Origin: Boswellia sacra
Taxonomy: Eukaryota > Streptophyta > Magnoliopsida > Sapindales > Burseraceae
Assembly: GCA_013180625.2 (NCBI GenBank)
Contig: SNVD02004456.1
Location: 1 to 64,000, forward strand
Direction of reading: 5' to 3'
DNA: 64,000 nt
Shown here piece after piece: positions 38,001 to 52,176 of the stretch. The notes under the pieces were generated by a model. That model searched no databases, was not told where the DNA came from, and saw only the letters and a list, made by a program, of their open reading frames with translations. The position numbers and the translations under genes are program-made. Position 1 is the first letter of the stretch. Each line of letters opens with the position of its first letter.

Positions 38001-41000
38001 TGAATGCGTCATCTTTGACGTGCCTATCTCTGGAGATATGGAGTATTTTAATTTCTTGTCTTATGTATAAGAAATTGTTATTCATTGGGGTTGAATCAAT
38101 AACACGTCTGAAATTGCTGTGCCTAAGAATTGCATCCCTGAAAAGTTAGAGAATTCTTTGTTTTCTTTTTCTAGATGATGATAGCAAAACCATGAATGGT
38201 GAGGTGATGATTGGTAGGAGGGGACTGAATTATAACTGTTCTGCATTCCTGGGACGCATGATTATGCATTGCGTATGGGTCACTAAGACTTCTTCTGTGT
38301 AACATAAGGTTTAAGTTGAAGTGACGCAAAGTGAGTAAAGTGGATACAAGAATTGGTTGCCAAATACTGAAGAGATGGAAAGGGGATGAATTGAAGTAAA
38401 CATGCTTGGATATAAGAAGGTGTTAGCAAATGTTGTGGTTAATCTTTCTTGGATCACTGGTTGGAGAACCAATTAATTCTGTGTTCTTTTTTTTTTTAAT
38501 TTTTAAATTTTTTTTTTTTTTTAAATATCCTGAGGCTTTGGAATGTCTTCTGTTATCTATTTCTGAAATCACCCTTTTAATTCCTTTGCAAAGTTTAAAA
38601 TGGGCTTTTCCTTTGAGCACAATTGTCTTATAGGTCTATTTGATTTGTTTCTTGTGCAGAGGTTGCATGAAGAAAATGAGAAATTGTTTGATAGACTAAC
38701 AGAGAAAGCATCAATAGCTAGTTCACCCCAGGTAGTTTTTCTTCCTCACATCAGTATAACAGGTTCTTCTGTTGCTCGTCTAAATTCGTTCTCTTTCTTT
38801 TTAGCTGTCAAGTCCAATATCTAAAGGACCAGTGAATGCTCAGCCACGGGACTTGGCAAGGTATGTGTTTTAGTCTAGTTTGATTGTAGATTTGATGGTT
38901 CTGGGACTTTTAGATCCCCTTGTTACCTTGATAGCTGGTACAAAACTTATTTGTGGTAATTTTGAACAGGAATGATAATAACAATAAAGGACGTTCCACA
39001 GATGCTGCTGTTTTGCCATTATCTGCAGATAAGACTGAGGGGACTATGGCTTTGGTTAAATCAGGTTCTGAGAAGGTTAAAACTACCCCAGCTGGAGAGT
39101 ATCTTACTGCTGCTCTGAATGACTTTGATCCAGAACAATATGACAGCCTTGCTGCTATTTCAGATGGAGCAAACAAGCTTCTGATGCTGGTATGTTTATT
39201 ATTGGCTTCTTCACTCAGGACTGGAATCTTACTGTCGCATTATAATCTATGTTGTTCAAGTGAAGATATATAATGTTATCGTAGTCTTCTCCATTTAAAA
39301 TTGGGGAAAAGGCTGAAAGTTCCTTCCAATGTTTACCGTGTGGATGAGATTATAGAGAAGTAGACTTTGTTTTTGTGTTTGATGACTAATTTACAATACT
39401 GAGTTTATTAAGACCTGTTTTTATAAACAATTTCTGAAAAACAATTTTAAAATGAAAATGAGACATTTTTGTTTTCAAGATTTAGAAATGAGTTTAGTAG
39501 CATATTTCAAAATAGTTTTTTGAACAAAAGCAATGGAAAAGCCTCTGCTATAAATATTTTGAGGGGAAGAAGAAGAGTTTTACGCCTTCTCTCAATCCTT
39601 TTTTTCTGTAGTGCTTAAAGCATTGTCATTTGGAGTTTAATTTGTTTTTTGCAATTGAATTATGTTTTCTAATACTGCTCTTTCGAGCAAAATAGCAATC
39701 ACATTTTCTATTTATTTTAATTTTTAAAACGAAAAAAGAAGGATTTGAAAAAGGTTACTAAGCAATGCCTTAGGCTTTAACTAGATATTGATTTTCAAAA
39801 AGTTATTGATTTCTCGAGCTTTAGACAAGATCCTAGACTTTAGTTTTTTTTTTTCCAGGTTATGTCATATTTTCTCATAATGGGTCATGCTGTTAATTCC
39901 AAGAGGATTTGATGTGAAGAAAGACCCTTACATATTATCTTTAATACCTTATTTCAATCAGTTGGAAATGTCGGAACTTAACAGCAAGACTGTTAGAACA
40001 TTTTAGGCATTGTGTTTCTTTTTCACATTTGTGAACACAATATTACTTCACAGGTTCACAAATCACTTTCAGGGTTTGTGAGAAAAAGAATTAAAAATTG
40101 ACAACATTTTTCAATTATTTCAGGTTTTGGCTGCGGTTATCAAAGCAGGGGCTTCTAGAGAACATGAAATACTTGCTGAAATTAGAGATGCTGTTTTCTC
40201 TTTTATCCGCAAAATGGAACCAAAGAGGGTGATGGATACCATGCTTGTTTCCCGTGTCAGAATTTTGTATATAAGATCTTTGCTTGCTAGATCGCCAGAG
40301 CTGCAGTCCATCAAGGTATTCATACTTAAGATTCTAGCATATGACTTTGCTTCTTTTGCTATGTGCTAACTTGTTTTTTGATGAGATCAGTGCACATTTC
40401 TTCCAAATTTGTAGGTTTCTCCAGTTGAATGCTTTCTAGAAAAGGCTAATACTGGGCGCAGTAGAAGCTCCAGCCGAAGTAGCAGCCCAGGAAGATCTCC
40501 TGTGCGTTATGTTGATGAGCAGGTCCACGGCTTCAAAGTCAATATAAAGCCAGAAAGGAAGTCCAAGTTATCATCAGTTGTTTTGAGAATGCGAGGAATT
40601 GATCAGGTGGCTGTTTGTCATGTCTTTTATTGCACCTGTGTAATTTTTTTTTTGTCTCTTTTCTATATAATTTTTGTTGTTCTACTTATAGTATTTCTTA
40701 TTATTGGTTTCTATTCGTGTACCCCGCTCTTGGCATATATAATGGGATCTTATCTTCTGTTGTATATTTTATATTGTAACGGACAAAAAGATTTCTTATA
40801 TGAGACTGTGAACTCAAATCTGTAGGATACTTGGAGGCAGCAGGTTACTGGTGGAAAGCTAAGGGAAATACAAGAGGAAGCTAAAAGTTTTGCTATAGGA
40901 AACAAGGCTCTTGCTGCTCTTTTTGTTCATACCCCAGCTGGTGAGCTTCAGCGGCAAATTAGGTCCTGGCTTGCAGAAAACTTTGAATTCCTTTCTGTTA

Positions 41001-43169
41001 CTTGTGATGATGCATCAGGAGGGACAACTGGTCAGTTAGAACTTCTTTCAACTGCAATTATGGATGGTTGGATGGCTGGACTTGGTGCTGCTCTGCCTCC
41101 CAATACTGATGCACTTGGTCAACTTCTGTCTGAGTATGCAAAGCGGGTCTATAGTTCTCAGTTGCAGCACTTAAAGGTATGTCTTGATTGTTGGTAGGAC
41201 CTGTACTTGGGACTTAGGAGCGAGTACTTCTTTTCTCTATACTATGTACAAGCCCATTTATGCACTCTGTAATGTTCTTTTCAGTTTATGAATCATTAGA
41301 CATTTTGTAAATATCCTCTCTTTTGTCAGGATATTGCTGGTACCTTGGCAACTGAACAGGCAGAAGATGCATCACAAGTGGCAAAACTGCGTTCTGCTCT
41401 CGAGTCTGTTGATCACAAAAGAAGAAAGGTGTTCTTTCATGTTTAGAAAGATTAATTGGTTTGGATCAGTATAGTAAACGTTACTCATCTAATCATCTTT
41501 CTACATTTTAGTTGGGAATGGTTTTGCGTTAATTTTGTATAGCTTGTTTTCCTTGAGTTCGGGGAATGGAAGGTCATATTACCTTTGCAAATGTTTCTTA
41601 TAGAATTCTTATCCCTTTGCTCTTTTACATTTCTACGTGGATAGCTACTCCACTATTTATTTTCTTTAATGTGATATTTTTGGTTTCTTATCCAAAAAGA
41701 TTAAAAAAAAAAAATTCCAATACATTTTTTTCTGTGGCAGTATGTTTACTGGTAGTATATCCTTATGTGAACTTCATCTGTGAGTCTACAAACAATCTAC
41801 CATACATTTTCTGATCCTGCTACCTGATCTTTATAATCAGATTTTGCAACAAATGAGAAGTGACATAGCACTAGTAACCTTGGAAGATGGTGGTTCGCCT
41901 ATTCAGAATCCTTCTACTGCAGCTGAAGATGCACGATTAGCATCTCTCATTTCTTTGGATGCAATATTGAAGCAAGTCAAGGTTGTTACTTATGGAACTA
42001 TTGTTTTATTCTTTGATGAATGTTATACTGTTCTAGTAGAAAAGTAAACCAGACATTATCTAATTTTTTACAGGATATAATGAGACAATCCTCTGTCAGC
42101 ACCTTGAGTAAAAGTAAAAAGAAATCGGTGCTCACATCTCTAGATGAACTTACTGAGCGAATGCCTTCTCTTCTTGACATTGATCATCCTTGCGCGCAGA
42201 GGCAGATTGCAGATGCTCGTCGTGTGGTTGAGGTACAACATTTTTTAAAATTTTTTTATTTTAACATCATTTAGTTGGCTTCACAAAAGGGTCCCTCTCC
42301 ATCCAGGGGTCATTGGTCCTGCCATGATGCTAGACATCAATGACGTTCCTAAATGTCTCAATTATGTCATCGTTTTAGTTATCCAGGCATTCATTTAAAG
42401 TGACTATTAAAGAGTGAGGAAGATAAAAATGAGCTCGTTTTCTAGTATATTGAAGAGGCATAATATTCACTATAATTGAATAAGTTGAACTCTGTTGCGT
42501 TGTGAAGCTGAATTGTTTTGTGTGAATATCCAATTGCTTCTTTTCCTCTTATATATGGTATTTGTTAAATTAGAAAAGGCAAAGGAGCTTATGGCGTTAG
42601 ACATTGAATTGCCTTTTATAATTTTAGTGCCTCTGGTTCTGTCTGGATTTGTGCTTTGGTAAGTTCACTTGCTTCCCATTTTCTAATTGTGCTTCTGCTA
42701 TATATTTCTGCAGTCAGTTCCTGAAGAAGATGACCATGTTCAAGAAACATCACATGTTAGCAAACTGTCTGCAGATCTGGGTTCTGGTGCTGAGACTGAT
42801 GTGGCACAGTGGAATGTATTGCAATTCAACACAGGCTCAACAACGCCATTTATTATAAAGTGTGGCGCAAACTCAAACTCTGAACTGGTCATTAAAGCAG
42901 ATGCCCATGTTCAGGAACCAAAAGGTGGAGAAATTGTCAGGGTTGTACCAAGACCGTCTGTTTTAGAAAACATGAATTTGGAAGAAATGAAACAAGTATT
43001 CTCCCAACTTCCAGAGGCACTAAGCTTGCTTGCGCTTGCGAGAACTGCAGATGGTACCAGAGCTCGGTATTCTAGACTGTACAGGACTTTGGCCATGAAG
43101 GTTCCATCTTTGAGGGATCTGATTGGTGAGCTTGAAAAGGGGGGAGTACTAAAAGATGTGAAATCATGA
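29095..43169 (+). CDS. KIN14A: Kinesin-14 of the KAC/KCA (KIN14A/B) type, 23 exons, 1289 aa
   Basis: In Arabidopsis this family supports actin-based chloroplast movement and attachment to the plasma membrane. Exons: 29095-29313, 30708-30831, 31290-31376, 31601-31771, 31931-32037, 32550-32681, 32820-32998, 33822-33983, 34403-34494, 34833-34984, 36016-36189, 36935-37081, 37730-37915, 38660-38731, 38805-38860, 38970-39189, 40124-40315, 40415-40606, 40826-41176, 41330-41428, 41841-41981, 42074-42232, 42714-43169. They sum to 3870 nt with consistent phases. The N-terminus ([14 protein letters not shown]) is diagnostic of the family. The motor domain spans about residues 143-475, with P-loop GQTYSGKT at 226-233 and DLAGSEG at 365-371. 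A coiled coil follows (about 476-670). Conserved KAC blocks come next ([31 protein letters not shown]), and the end is [20 protein letters not shown]. The canonical kinesin switch I SSRSH is replaced by NVSH, as in relatives. KAC1 versus KAC2 orthology is not resolved. Confidence 0.95.
32427..32461. repeat. Perfect 17-bp inverted repeat with 1-nt loop
   Basis: ACATTATATTTAGTGTA, one A, then the exact reverse complement, in kinesin intron 5 (32038-32549). It could be a tiny fold-back relic. Confidence 0.85.
35611..35961. repeat. Tandem duplication of about 179 bp in kinesin intron 10
   Basis: The unit starts GCTATTATCA at 35611 and again at 35790, and ends near GTCCTNTGTTGGTNATGC. The copies differ by roughly a tenth of positions plus small indels in a T-rich stretch. 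Intron 10 runs 34985-36015. Confidence 0.85.
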
Positions 43170-44344
43170 ACGCCAACGGCATCTGCATATTTTTTTTTGC
43201 CTTGTTCTCTATGTTGTATGCGGGTTTGTGTTTATATATATCCGGGAAGGGGTTCTGTTCCCATGGGAACACTATTCGGCATTGTAATCTTTTGTGCTTT
43301 GTTTCTGGAAAACTGTAACTCTGTACACCAAACTTGTAATCTATTGTGCATTGTATTTACACGCATTAATCGTTGCTAATACTAATAGCAATTTTTGTGT
43401 AATCTATCAATGGTAATATCACTTAATTTTTGCCCTAGGGGAGGGTAATCATAGGCATGCAACTTGCGATGTTCTTCCATTTGATTCAATGTTACAATTC
43501 TAAAAGGTTAAACTATTTGTCTCAAAATTTTATATAAATCGTTTTTTTTATTATAAGTTTTTTATTTATATAATATTCAAACTTTTCAACAAAACTGATT
43601 TGCTAATTCCTTTTCGATGAAAATTTAATTGAATTAAAATGAACGATTTTACGAACATGAGCTGGTGTGATATTTCAATAGCAGTTTTCATGAATGTTCC
43701 TTGGCCCACCCCTTTGCTCTTGAGCGAAGAAGGAATATTGATGTGCGGTATTATTCTAGTACATGCGGAAAATAGTTCCCAGTATTTAAAGACTAATTTC
43801 AAAATATTATATTTGATTTTATTAAACTTTCCTAAATCTCGCCAATTCTAAATTATATTAAATAACTTAATTTATGTGATAAAATGGAATAATTTAAGAA
43901 CCGTTGGGCTTGCAATCTAATAATTAAATATATACATACATATATATATATATGTGAAAAAAAACACCGAAGTTTTATTCCAAAATTATTTACCATACAT
44001 ATAAGAAAGTGTTTGTCACAAGATCTAAACATTAATTCGAAAAATATTTTTATCATATTTTTAGTATTTTTATTTCAAATATTCCTTATTATATAAAATT
44101 GAGGTAATAATAGAGATTTGCAGAGTACAGCAATAAAGAAAAAGAGAAATATTTTTTCTTTTTCTTATTGTTTGTGTGTGTTACAGTGTTAGTGTGCTAA
44201 TAACAGGAAGGAGAAAAAAAAAAAAAAGCACGGATTCATCAGTTTCTTTTGTTTCACATTTTCCCTCGCTTTCTCAGAGATCCAAGAGTAGACTGAGAAC
44301 ATCTCTCTCTTTGAAGGAATTCAAATCAGCATCACAGATCAGAA
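43170..44344. other. Spacer between the kinesin and PIGG genes
   Basis: Contains the kinesin 3' UTR at its left end and the promoter/leader of the downstream gene at its right. A TA/CATA microsatellite lies at about 43928-43956, and a poly(A) run at about 44214-44227 just before the PIGG leader. No other gene seen. Confidence 0.55.
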
Positions 44345-47300
44345 ATGCCTTCAATCACATGCAAAAACCTAACCTTATTCACCACACTTGGCGTCATCGT
44401 TCAAATGATCGGTCTTTCCCTCTTCGTCTTCGGCTTCTTCCCCGTCAAACCAGCCCTCTCCGGCACCAGGTACATCGCACAACTCCTATTCAACACTTTT
44501 AATACTTCCATTCACTTCCATTTGCTTCTTTCCAGTGGTCCCGAGTGTTATCGTCCATCATGTTCTGATCCCAATCTCAGTCAGACTCTGACGTCTCTGC
44601 CTCCTCGCCAGCTCAGATCACTCTACCAGGTTCAATGTTAACTCTCTCTCCATCGTAGTTTCTTCTTTCGTACTTTTATTTTCCCTTTTATTAATTGAAA
44701 TGGATGTTGGTGGTAACATCTAGGAGCTGTCAGCGATTCCTCCCTCGTTTGATCGGCTAATTTTCATGGTATGTTACTGAAACGGCGTCATTTTGCTTTC
44801 CCCAATCTTAAACTATCACGTTATGGAATTGCCTGTTTTTATTATATAGGCTAAACTATCGCACTACTGGGAACATCTTGTCTTTGTAACCTTGAACCTG
44901 ACATTAGTAACATGGAACGTCAACTTATAATGGAATATAAAATTACTAGTCGTCTTTTAAATTGATGTTAGTTTAGGTTATTGATGGTCTTCCAGCAGAG
45001 TTTGTTCTTGGCAAGGATGGTAACCCTCCAAGGAAAGATTTAATGGAAGCAATGCCTTATACTCAGTCACTGTTAGCAAATGGAAAGGCAATTGGGTACC
45101 ATGCAAAGGCGGCTCCTCCTACTGTTACAATGCCTCGTTTGAAGGTGAGGGCCGTTTGCTATGTGCTCTTCAAGTAATTATGCCTTCGTTTTCTTTTTTC
45201 TCAACCTCTATTGAATTATGATTGTAGGCTATGGTTTCTGGGGCGATTGGAGGATTTTTGGATGTGGCTTTTAATTTCAATACACAAGTTCTATTAGATG
45301 ACAATCTTCTTGGTTAGTTGATGTAATTGTTTTTAAGTTGCCTAATTGACTGGATTGAAATTTTATTGGTTTTTATTTTGTTAGAAGGGGAGGGAATCTA
45401 GGAATTTAAATAACTTGTTCATTATGTTTTTGTAACAGGCCAATTTTCAAGTATTGGTTGGAAAATGGTGATGCATGGTGATGAAACATGGCTCAAGTTG
45501 TTTCCTGGGTTATTTACAAGGCATGATGGAGTTAGCAGTTTTTTTGTAAGTCAATAATTATTGCTTGATTGGAAAATTCCTTTAACCAGTTTACGTTTTA
45601 GTTTCTATTTTTATTTTTTTGTTATTTTTTGTTTTCTACCCTAGAGTTTATGCATTTTGTTATTGTTAATGTTAGAAAGCTGGCATTCTTCTTGATTATT
45701 TCCATTTTTACCAGCCTGTATGGTGAAAGCCTGGCTATGATGATTAGACCTGCAGATGACATATTCTGGCAAAACATGTTTAGCATTCTGATAGCTGTGA
45801 GATGTCCTACTCTGTGGAACTGTGTGGGCTTATTTTTTAAATTTCTTTACATCCTTCTTATTCCCTGCCAATCCTTTCTTTTGATTAATATTAAAATACA
45901 ATTTCTTGATTACTACGTGACTAAATTATTAATGTTTCTTAAATCAGATTTATGACTTGGGTTTTACTTGAATTTCCTGTTGGGAGCTTATACTTTTGTC
46001 ATTCAACATCCGCTCAAGTTTCTATTCTTTTTGCAGGTTAAAGATACTGTTCAAGTTGATCAAAATGTTTCTCGACATCTGGGGAATGAGCTTAGCAGCG
46101 ATGACTGGGATCTTTTGGTCTGTCTTCTTCTTTCTTATAAATCAATCTCTAAACCTACTATTCTCTTTAGTAATCCTAGATCCAGTTTATCTCCTCAAAG
46201 GTGTATCATCTGCTAGTGAGATACTGAAAGCTTTGATCGATACTGAAAGCTTTGATCACCTACTTACACTGTGCAATTTCCTTGCATCTTACTGTCCAAG
46301 GCTTTCAACCTCAGCATGGTGCTCACTTTCTCTTTCCGTTCTTATTGTTACTTGTTCTGAATTCCAAAATGAGTGATTTAATCTGTTTAGACTGTGATTT
46401 TTTGTAGTTATCCTGAACATATATAAAATTGAGAACTGAAAATGAATTTGTTTTTCCTTCGAGATTTAGTTTATTTTTTCTGTGTTTAATTCTACTGGAA
46501 CCACATCTCCAGATTCTTCATTATCTAGGCTTGGATCATGTTGGACACATTGGCGGTCGTAACAGGTATTGCCTCATGCAGTTGCGCTAACAATTATGAT
46601 TTGCTTCTTCTTCTTCTTCTTCTTCTTCTTCTTCTTTTTAACTTATTTTTGATGTTTTTCAAATGCCTTAGTGTCTTGATGGCCCCAAAACTGACAGAGA
46701 TGGATGAAATAGTGAAGAGGATTTACATGAGTATTATTGAAACTCAAGGGGATGATCGGCAGCATACACTTTTGGTTAGTGCTCTTTCTTTTTCTTACTC
46801 CTTGAACAATGGATATTAAGAGTTACATGCTTTCTGAACATTGGAACCTTTCCATTTTGGCTGTAGACTAATTGTCAGAGGTTTGCTAAGTCATAGAGTA
46901 CTCCCTATTTATCTTTAATATTTGGTTCCATTTAAGAATTGGAATTAATTCAGCCTTTAATTTTGTATGAAGGTGGTAGTGAGCGATCATGGGATGACTG
47001 AGAATGGAAATCATGGGGGCTCCTCCTATGAAGAAACTGACTCCTTAGCTCTTTTTATTGGTCTGAAAGATCATTTATCTGACTATGCATCAGCTACCCA
47101 TAACACTGTTCACCAGGTAATCACACTATAGAAACCTGATAGCTATATATTGCCATATGTTAATAGAATTATTGTCTAGCTTTTTCTTCATAGCGTACCT
47201 GAATTAACTAAGTGGAATAATCAATATTTGTAAAATTTGGGTATAAACTTTAAGCATCAATTGGTTAGATGGATTGATGAGAAATAAATAAGTACATAAT

Positions 47301-50300
47301 AAATTTATGTGATTGTTTGTGTTGACCAGAGACCAATTTACTAGTGAGGGTTTAGTATTCCACTTTCTTAGCTTCTTTATAATTTTTAGGGAGAATAACA
47401 GAAACCGCCCCTGATGTTTGCTTAAATGTTAGACAAACGATCAAATTTTATTTTTTAAGCATAATCCATGTGTACAATAGTGGCAGTTTGTGAAAAATAA
47501 ACTTAGCGTTGAGAGGAGGTTGGTGCTTGAAAAATGAAACTTAATTATTTGATCGATATTAGAGTAACCTCAATGATGGTTTGTAATTACTCCCTAACTT
47601 TTAACTTACCACTTCTAAGCCAGGGATACTCTGTTGTACTGTTGCTGGGGTGGTCTTTGGACTATGATATTCATTGGTCCTTCTGCTTCTGTAAGCAACT
47701 TTTAAGGGTGCTCTGCTTGATGTTGAAACATTAGTTCATTATGGGATTTCCCTGAATTCTTCTGAGTCAGCTTTTTGTTCACTATTCTTTCTAATTTTAT
47801 CTCTTCATTATTGAAATAATTCTTTAGATGCTGCATTGGTGTCTAGAGCTTACTTTTGCTTTGTATTTTTTTTGTTTTTTTGTTTTTTTGTTTTTTAAAC
47901 TTTTTTAATTGTTAAGAGAGATGCATTTAAATTTTTAGGAAAAATGTAGTGTGCTACATTGGCTCGTAGAATCTTATGACTCTGTCTAAAATTTTGAAGA
48001 TTCTCTGACTCATTAGGTACTTACCCAGTTATAAACCTGGAGACAAGATTGATGGTAAAATCTGCTTTCATCTTGCAGTTTCCATCTTCATTCAGGAAGC
48101 CACTGATGTAGTATTAAACCTTATAAGCATGTGACTAGATGCCTGGGCTAATTGATTGATAGCTGACTTAACCGACCCTGGAGTGAGGGGAAAATAGAAG
48201 ATTTAAATTCTATGGAGCTTCTAACTAAATCTTCTCCAACTGCTTTCTCTGTCAAGGTGGAATTTTTTCTCCCGCTCTGCTGTTGCTCTTCAAAGACTTT
48301 TTACTTGAAACGTCCCTTTTTAGAGCTCAGTAGTGTTGTAAAGTCAACACTTGACCATCAGAAGCAGAACATGCTTAAATAAAACAAAGAAAATCACTAT
48401 TAGAACTAGGGACGTCTAAAAGAAAACGACACTAATATCTTTTTGTTTGGTCTATTTTTATACAACAGACATTTGATGACCACTAGAGCACTGAAATTGG
48501 CTTTGAGGGGGTAATCTTTTTCAACAACTCATCCTTGATTCTTGTGATCCAGGTTGACATTGCACCGACATTAGCTCTTCTGTTTGGTGTGCCAATTCCT
48601 AAAGACAATGTTGGTGTCCTGATTTCAGAAATTTTTGAGCAGTTGAAAGGTTAACATCCTCTCTCTCTTGGTTCTAAAAATATAAAAACAAGGAAGGGTG
48701 AAAAAGCTGACCTTTTAATTCAACCAATGAAAGATAGAATGTATACCCTAAAAATTATGCAGGAAACATCCATTACTACAACACATACAATGGTCTTACT
48801 AAGCCATTTGAAAAAGCAAGAAAATTATTTTTACTGGTAAACAAGTGTAGTTTGAAAAGATATCTTAATGCAATTATCCAAGGATCCTAATTGTGCGTCT
48901 CCAGAAAAGCATCTGGACCATATGCTTTGAGCAAACCAAAAAGTACTTGGCAACATATGATTAAACCAGAAATTCTTACAAATATTACTGAGCCAAATGA
49001 GTTAATTTTAAAGTTACAAATTCAAATATTGCATTACAGAAACAGATCTCTCTTTCTTTAATGTGTATGCAAGTGACAGATGATGGAATTAGATAAGCGA
49101 ATGCAGAACTTTCTTACACGGATTCAATAAATTAAGGATGTCAGCTATTCGAACTAACATATCTCTCCTCTCTTTGACCTTTCATAAATGAATTAGCTTA
49201 GAAGCCCCAAGAGTACTTTGTACAACATCTATCACTGTAAAGTTTTGGGAGTGTTTTAGGTGTTTGACTTGTCTATTTCCAAGATCAATTTCTTTTCTGT
49301 TTTTAAAAATTATGTGAAATTTTGTGCTTCTATACCATGTGAATGATTCTGATTTTGTACATTGTTATTGTTCTTTGTGAATTCAGATGATCAGCGGTTG
49401 AGGGCACTGGAGCTTAATTCCTGGCAGTTACTCAGACTGTTACAGGCACGGCTATCAGGTTTATCATGTGGAAATATCCGATGCAATGGTTTTAGTGATA
49501 GTCAAAGGTCTGGAACTACCGAGTGCAATGGTAGTATAGAGGAGATGTTTTGTTGCTTATATATGAATGCTGCAGTTCTTCACAATTTCTGGAGGTCTAA
49601 GCAAGTCTCAAAGTGAGGACTATATAAATATGGTTCTAATTATTGTAATAATCATCAACTGGAACTCTTTTCTAACATTGTTGGTTCTTTTTCATATCCA
49701 TGTAATTGATCTAAATAGGTCAACTACAGGGGAAGTGTACAGCAGCACTTTTGCAGCGTATAAGAAGTTTTTGGAAACTGCGAGTGAGTGGTTATCAAGC
49801 CAAGTGACTAACGTATGTAATTTCCTTTCTGAACATTCCTGCGTCGACTAAAAATCCTTTTTGCATGTTCAGATGAATTATATTTGGTGTTGTTACTTGT
49901 GTGAGGGTCGTGACCAAGAAAATTTGTTGTCTAATTAATTAATTAATTTTTTTGTATCTTATTTTATTAATCTTTCTGTGTTTCTGCAGAGACCAGTTAA
50001 CCTGCTTGCTTTTGGAGTTGCAGCCATGCTGTTAGCATGTCTGATATTTTTGAGCCTTATACTTTATCTGTATAGAGAAGTTAACTCTGCAGAGAAGCAG
50101 CACCTTTCCCACTCAGACGATCTTATGCAAAGATCACTCTTGGATGAGACCTTTGTTTTTGGTGTTATCTTGATCGTTGTTATCAGTATGACGTCAAGTT
50201 CTATGGTGGAAGAAGAGCATTATGTATGGCATTTTATCACATCCACATTGTGTCTGTTATTTCTTCGTACAACAGTGCAGTTCCTCCCAGCAGGAAGTAG

Positions 50301-52176
50301 TTTGTTCAAGGGACATAATGAAAAGTTTAAATGTCAAATGTCTTTTATATTTGTGCTCCTTGTCTGTGGAAGAATACTAAGAGGCTGGCATCAAGGTGGT
50401 GTGAACTGGACTTATCTTCCTGACATTTCTAAGTGGCTTGAACAAGCTGGGAACGAGTATGTAAAAGCATCTCAGCTAGTCTCAGGTGTTCTGATGATCT
50501 GCTTAGGCTTATATACTTTATCTTTGTTTGGATCAAAGAAAACACTTGTTAAAATGGTTGGATTCAACTTCTCTGTTGCTGGATTGTTGGTTTTGCAATA
50601 TGTCATGAAGTATCGGGACAACACATTTGCTTTTTCTAGTTATGGTGCCACGTTACTAGCACAACTAATCTATGCCCTTCTGGGTATCGCTACTGTTGGC
50701 ACTGCTGTAGTGTTACCCTGGATTATGCCTATTCCCCTTTCTGACATGAACTCATTACACAATATCAACTCATCAACTCTGGTTCGTGGTAATCTAAAAG
50801 ACAAGCCTCTACTTATGGAAATGAGAGATTGTTTATGTGTGATTGGTTGGGTTTACATTTTATGCTGGTGTCTTCTCCAGCTTTTGCTCCAACAGCCGAT
50901 AAATTCGATGCCCATATTATTGCTTCTTGTCCAAATCATGGCCAGCATGCTATATTTTTCTCATAGTGGACAGCATAATAATGAGTGGGTTGAGGTAGGT
51001 GACTACATCTTCTTGTGGTCAAATGTACAGAATTTAAGTTGGAAAGTTGCAATCTGTATTAAAATGTATATGTGATGAGGTAGAAAAAGTGGAGATGTAT
51101 TCTATGCTTCGAAATTAGTAACTTATTCAATTTAATCTATTGCATGACAAATACTAATGCTGCACGCATTGTTTCATTCTTCTCTTAGGTTGCTGCATTG
51201 TACTATGTGGGAATGGCTGGCCATTTCGCTCTAGGGAACAGCAATACTTTAGCCACAATTGATGTTGCCGGAGCTTATATTGTACGTACTCTTCTTCTAA
51301 TTATATATATGTATGTATATATGTGTGTGTGTGTGTGTGTGTATGGTTTACTTTTATTTTCTCCTAAAAATGTTATCCAATTATCCTAAAATTGTTCTAC
51401 ATTTTCTCAGGGCCTCTCAAGTCACTCAACACTTTTTTCTGGCATTTTAATGTTCATTATCACCTATGCGTCCCCCATGTTAGTTCTTCTTAGCTTGGTG
51501 GTCTATATGTCTGTGAAAGACTACCATGTTATTCCACAGAATGCAGATTCAGGAAATCTTCTGAAGTCGATGCTTGGCTTTCCTTGTTTGATTCCACTGG
51601 GGTTAAATTCAATTCTATTGACTGCATACACGCTTGTACTGCTGTTAATGAGGAACCATTTATTTGTTTGGAGTGTCTTTTCTCCCAAGTAAGTGTCACT
51701 GAACTTGAACCATTATTGACCAATTCATATAATATATGTTGCTTTCACTTCTGGTGGCATGGGGAAAGTGGCTGGTATTAGTATTGCTAAATGTTCTGAA
51801 GCAAAATCTAACCTATTTTCTGAAAGCTTTGACGTAAAGAAACTTGAGCAATTTCAAAATAAGATATTTTTATGCAACTTTTAAACAAATTATGATCCTA
51901 GAGAAAGACTTTGGAGGAACATTTTGGTGCCTGATATGTAGTTTGAAATAATTTTTACGGTATGTGAAAAATAAGATTTTCAATTCTTCCTTTAGGTACC
52001 TATATGTGTGTGCTACTACAGTCTGCATCTACATAGGGGTCTCGATTGTGGCTTCAACTGGTATATATACTTATTTGGTGCTGGCCATGCGGAAAACGAA
52101 GCAAGTTTCAATCATAAATGACAAAAGAGAGCTTCGCATGGTAAGAAAACCCATTCATGATAGCGTTGCGCACTGA
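44345..52176 (+). CDS. PIGG: GPI ethanolamine phosphate transferase 2 (PIGG/GPI7 type), 17 exons, 992 aa
   Basis: ER membrane enzyme that adds ethanolamine phosphate to the second mannose of the GPI anchor precursor. Exons: 44345-44469, 44536-44629, 44724-44768, 44977-45144, 45228-45312, 45439-45545, 46037-46117, 46513-46565, 46672-46774, 46973-47116, 48553-48649, 49387-49612, 49719-49812, 49990-50994, 51189-51281, 51411-51688, 51996-52176. They sum to 2979 nt. A membrane anchor lies at about residues 10-32 (IVQMIGLSLFVFGFFPVKP). The alkaline-phosphatase-like domain shows IDGLPAEFVLG (from 90), PTVTMPRLK ending at 144 with the likely nucleophile Thr, LGLDHVGH (240-247) and SDHGM (291-295), the expected metal ligands. 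About residues 475-960 hold many hydrophobic segments. The tail ends KPIHDSVAH. Length matches PIGG proteins (about 980 aa). The first ATG of the matching frame was chosen as start. Confidence 0.95.
46604..46636 (+). repeat. (CTT)n microsatellite in PIGG intron 8
   Basis: About eleven CTT units shortly upstream of the exon 9 acceptor (46671). It may add to the polypyrimidine tract. Confidence 0.85.
51309..51343 (+). repeat. (TATG)n/(TG)n microsatellite in PIGG intron 15
   Basis: A GT dinucleotide run right after the exon 15 donor region. Intronic. Confidence 0.85.
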
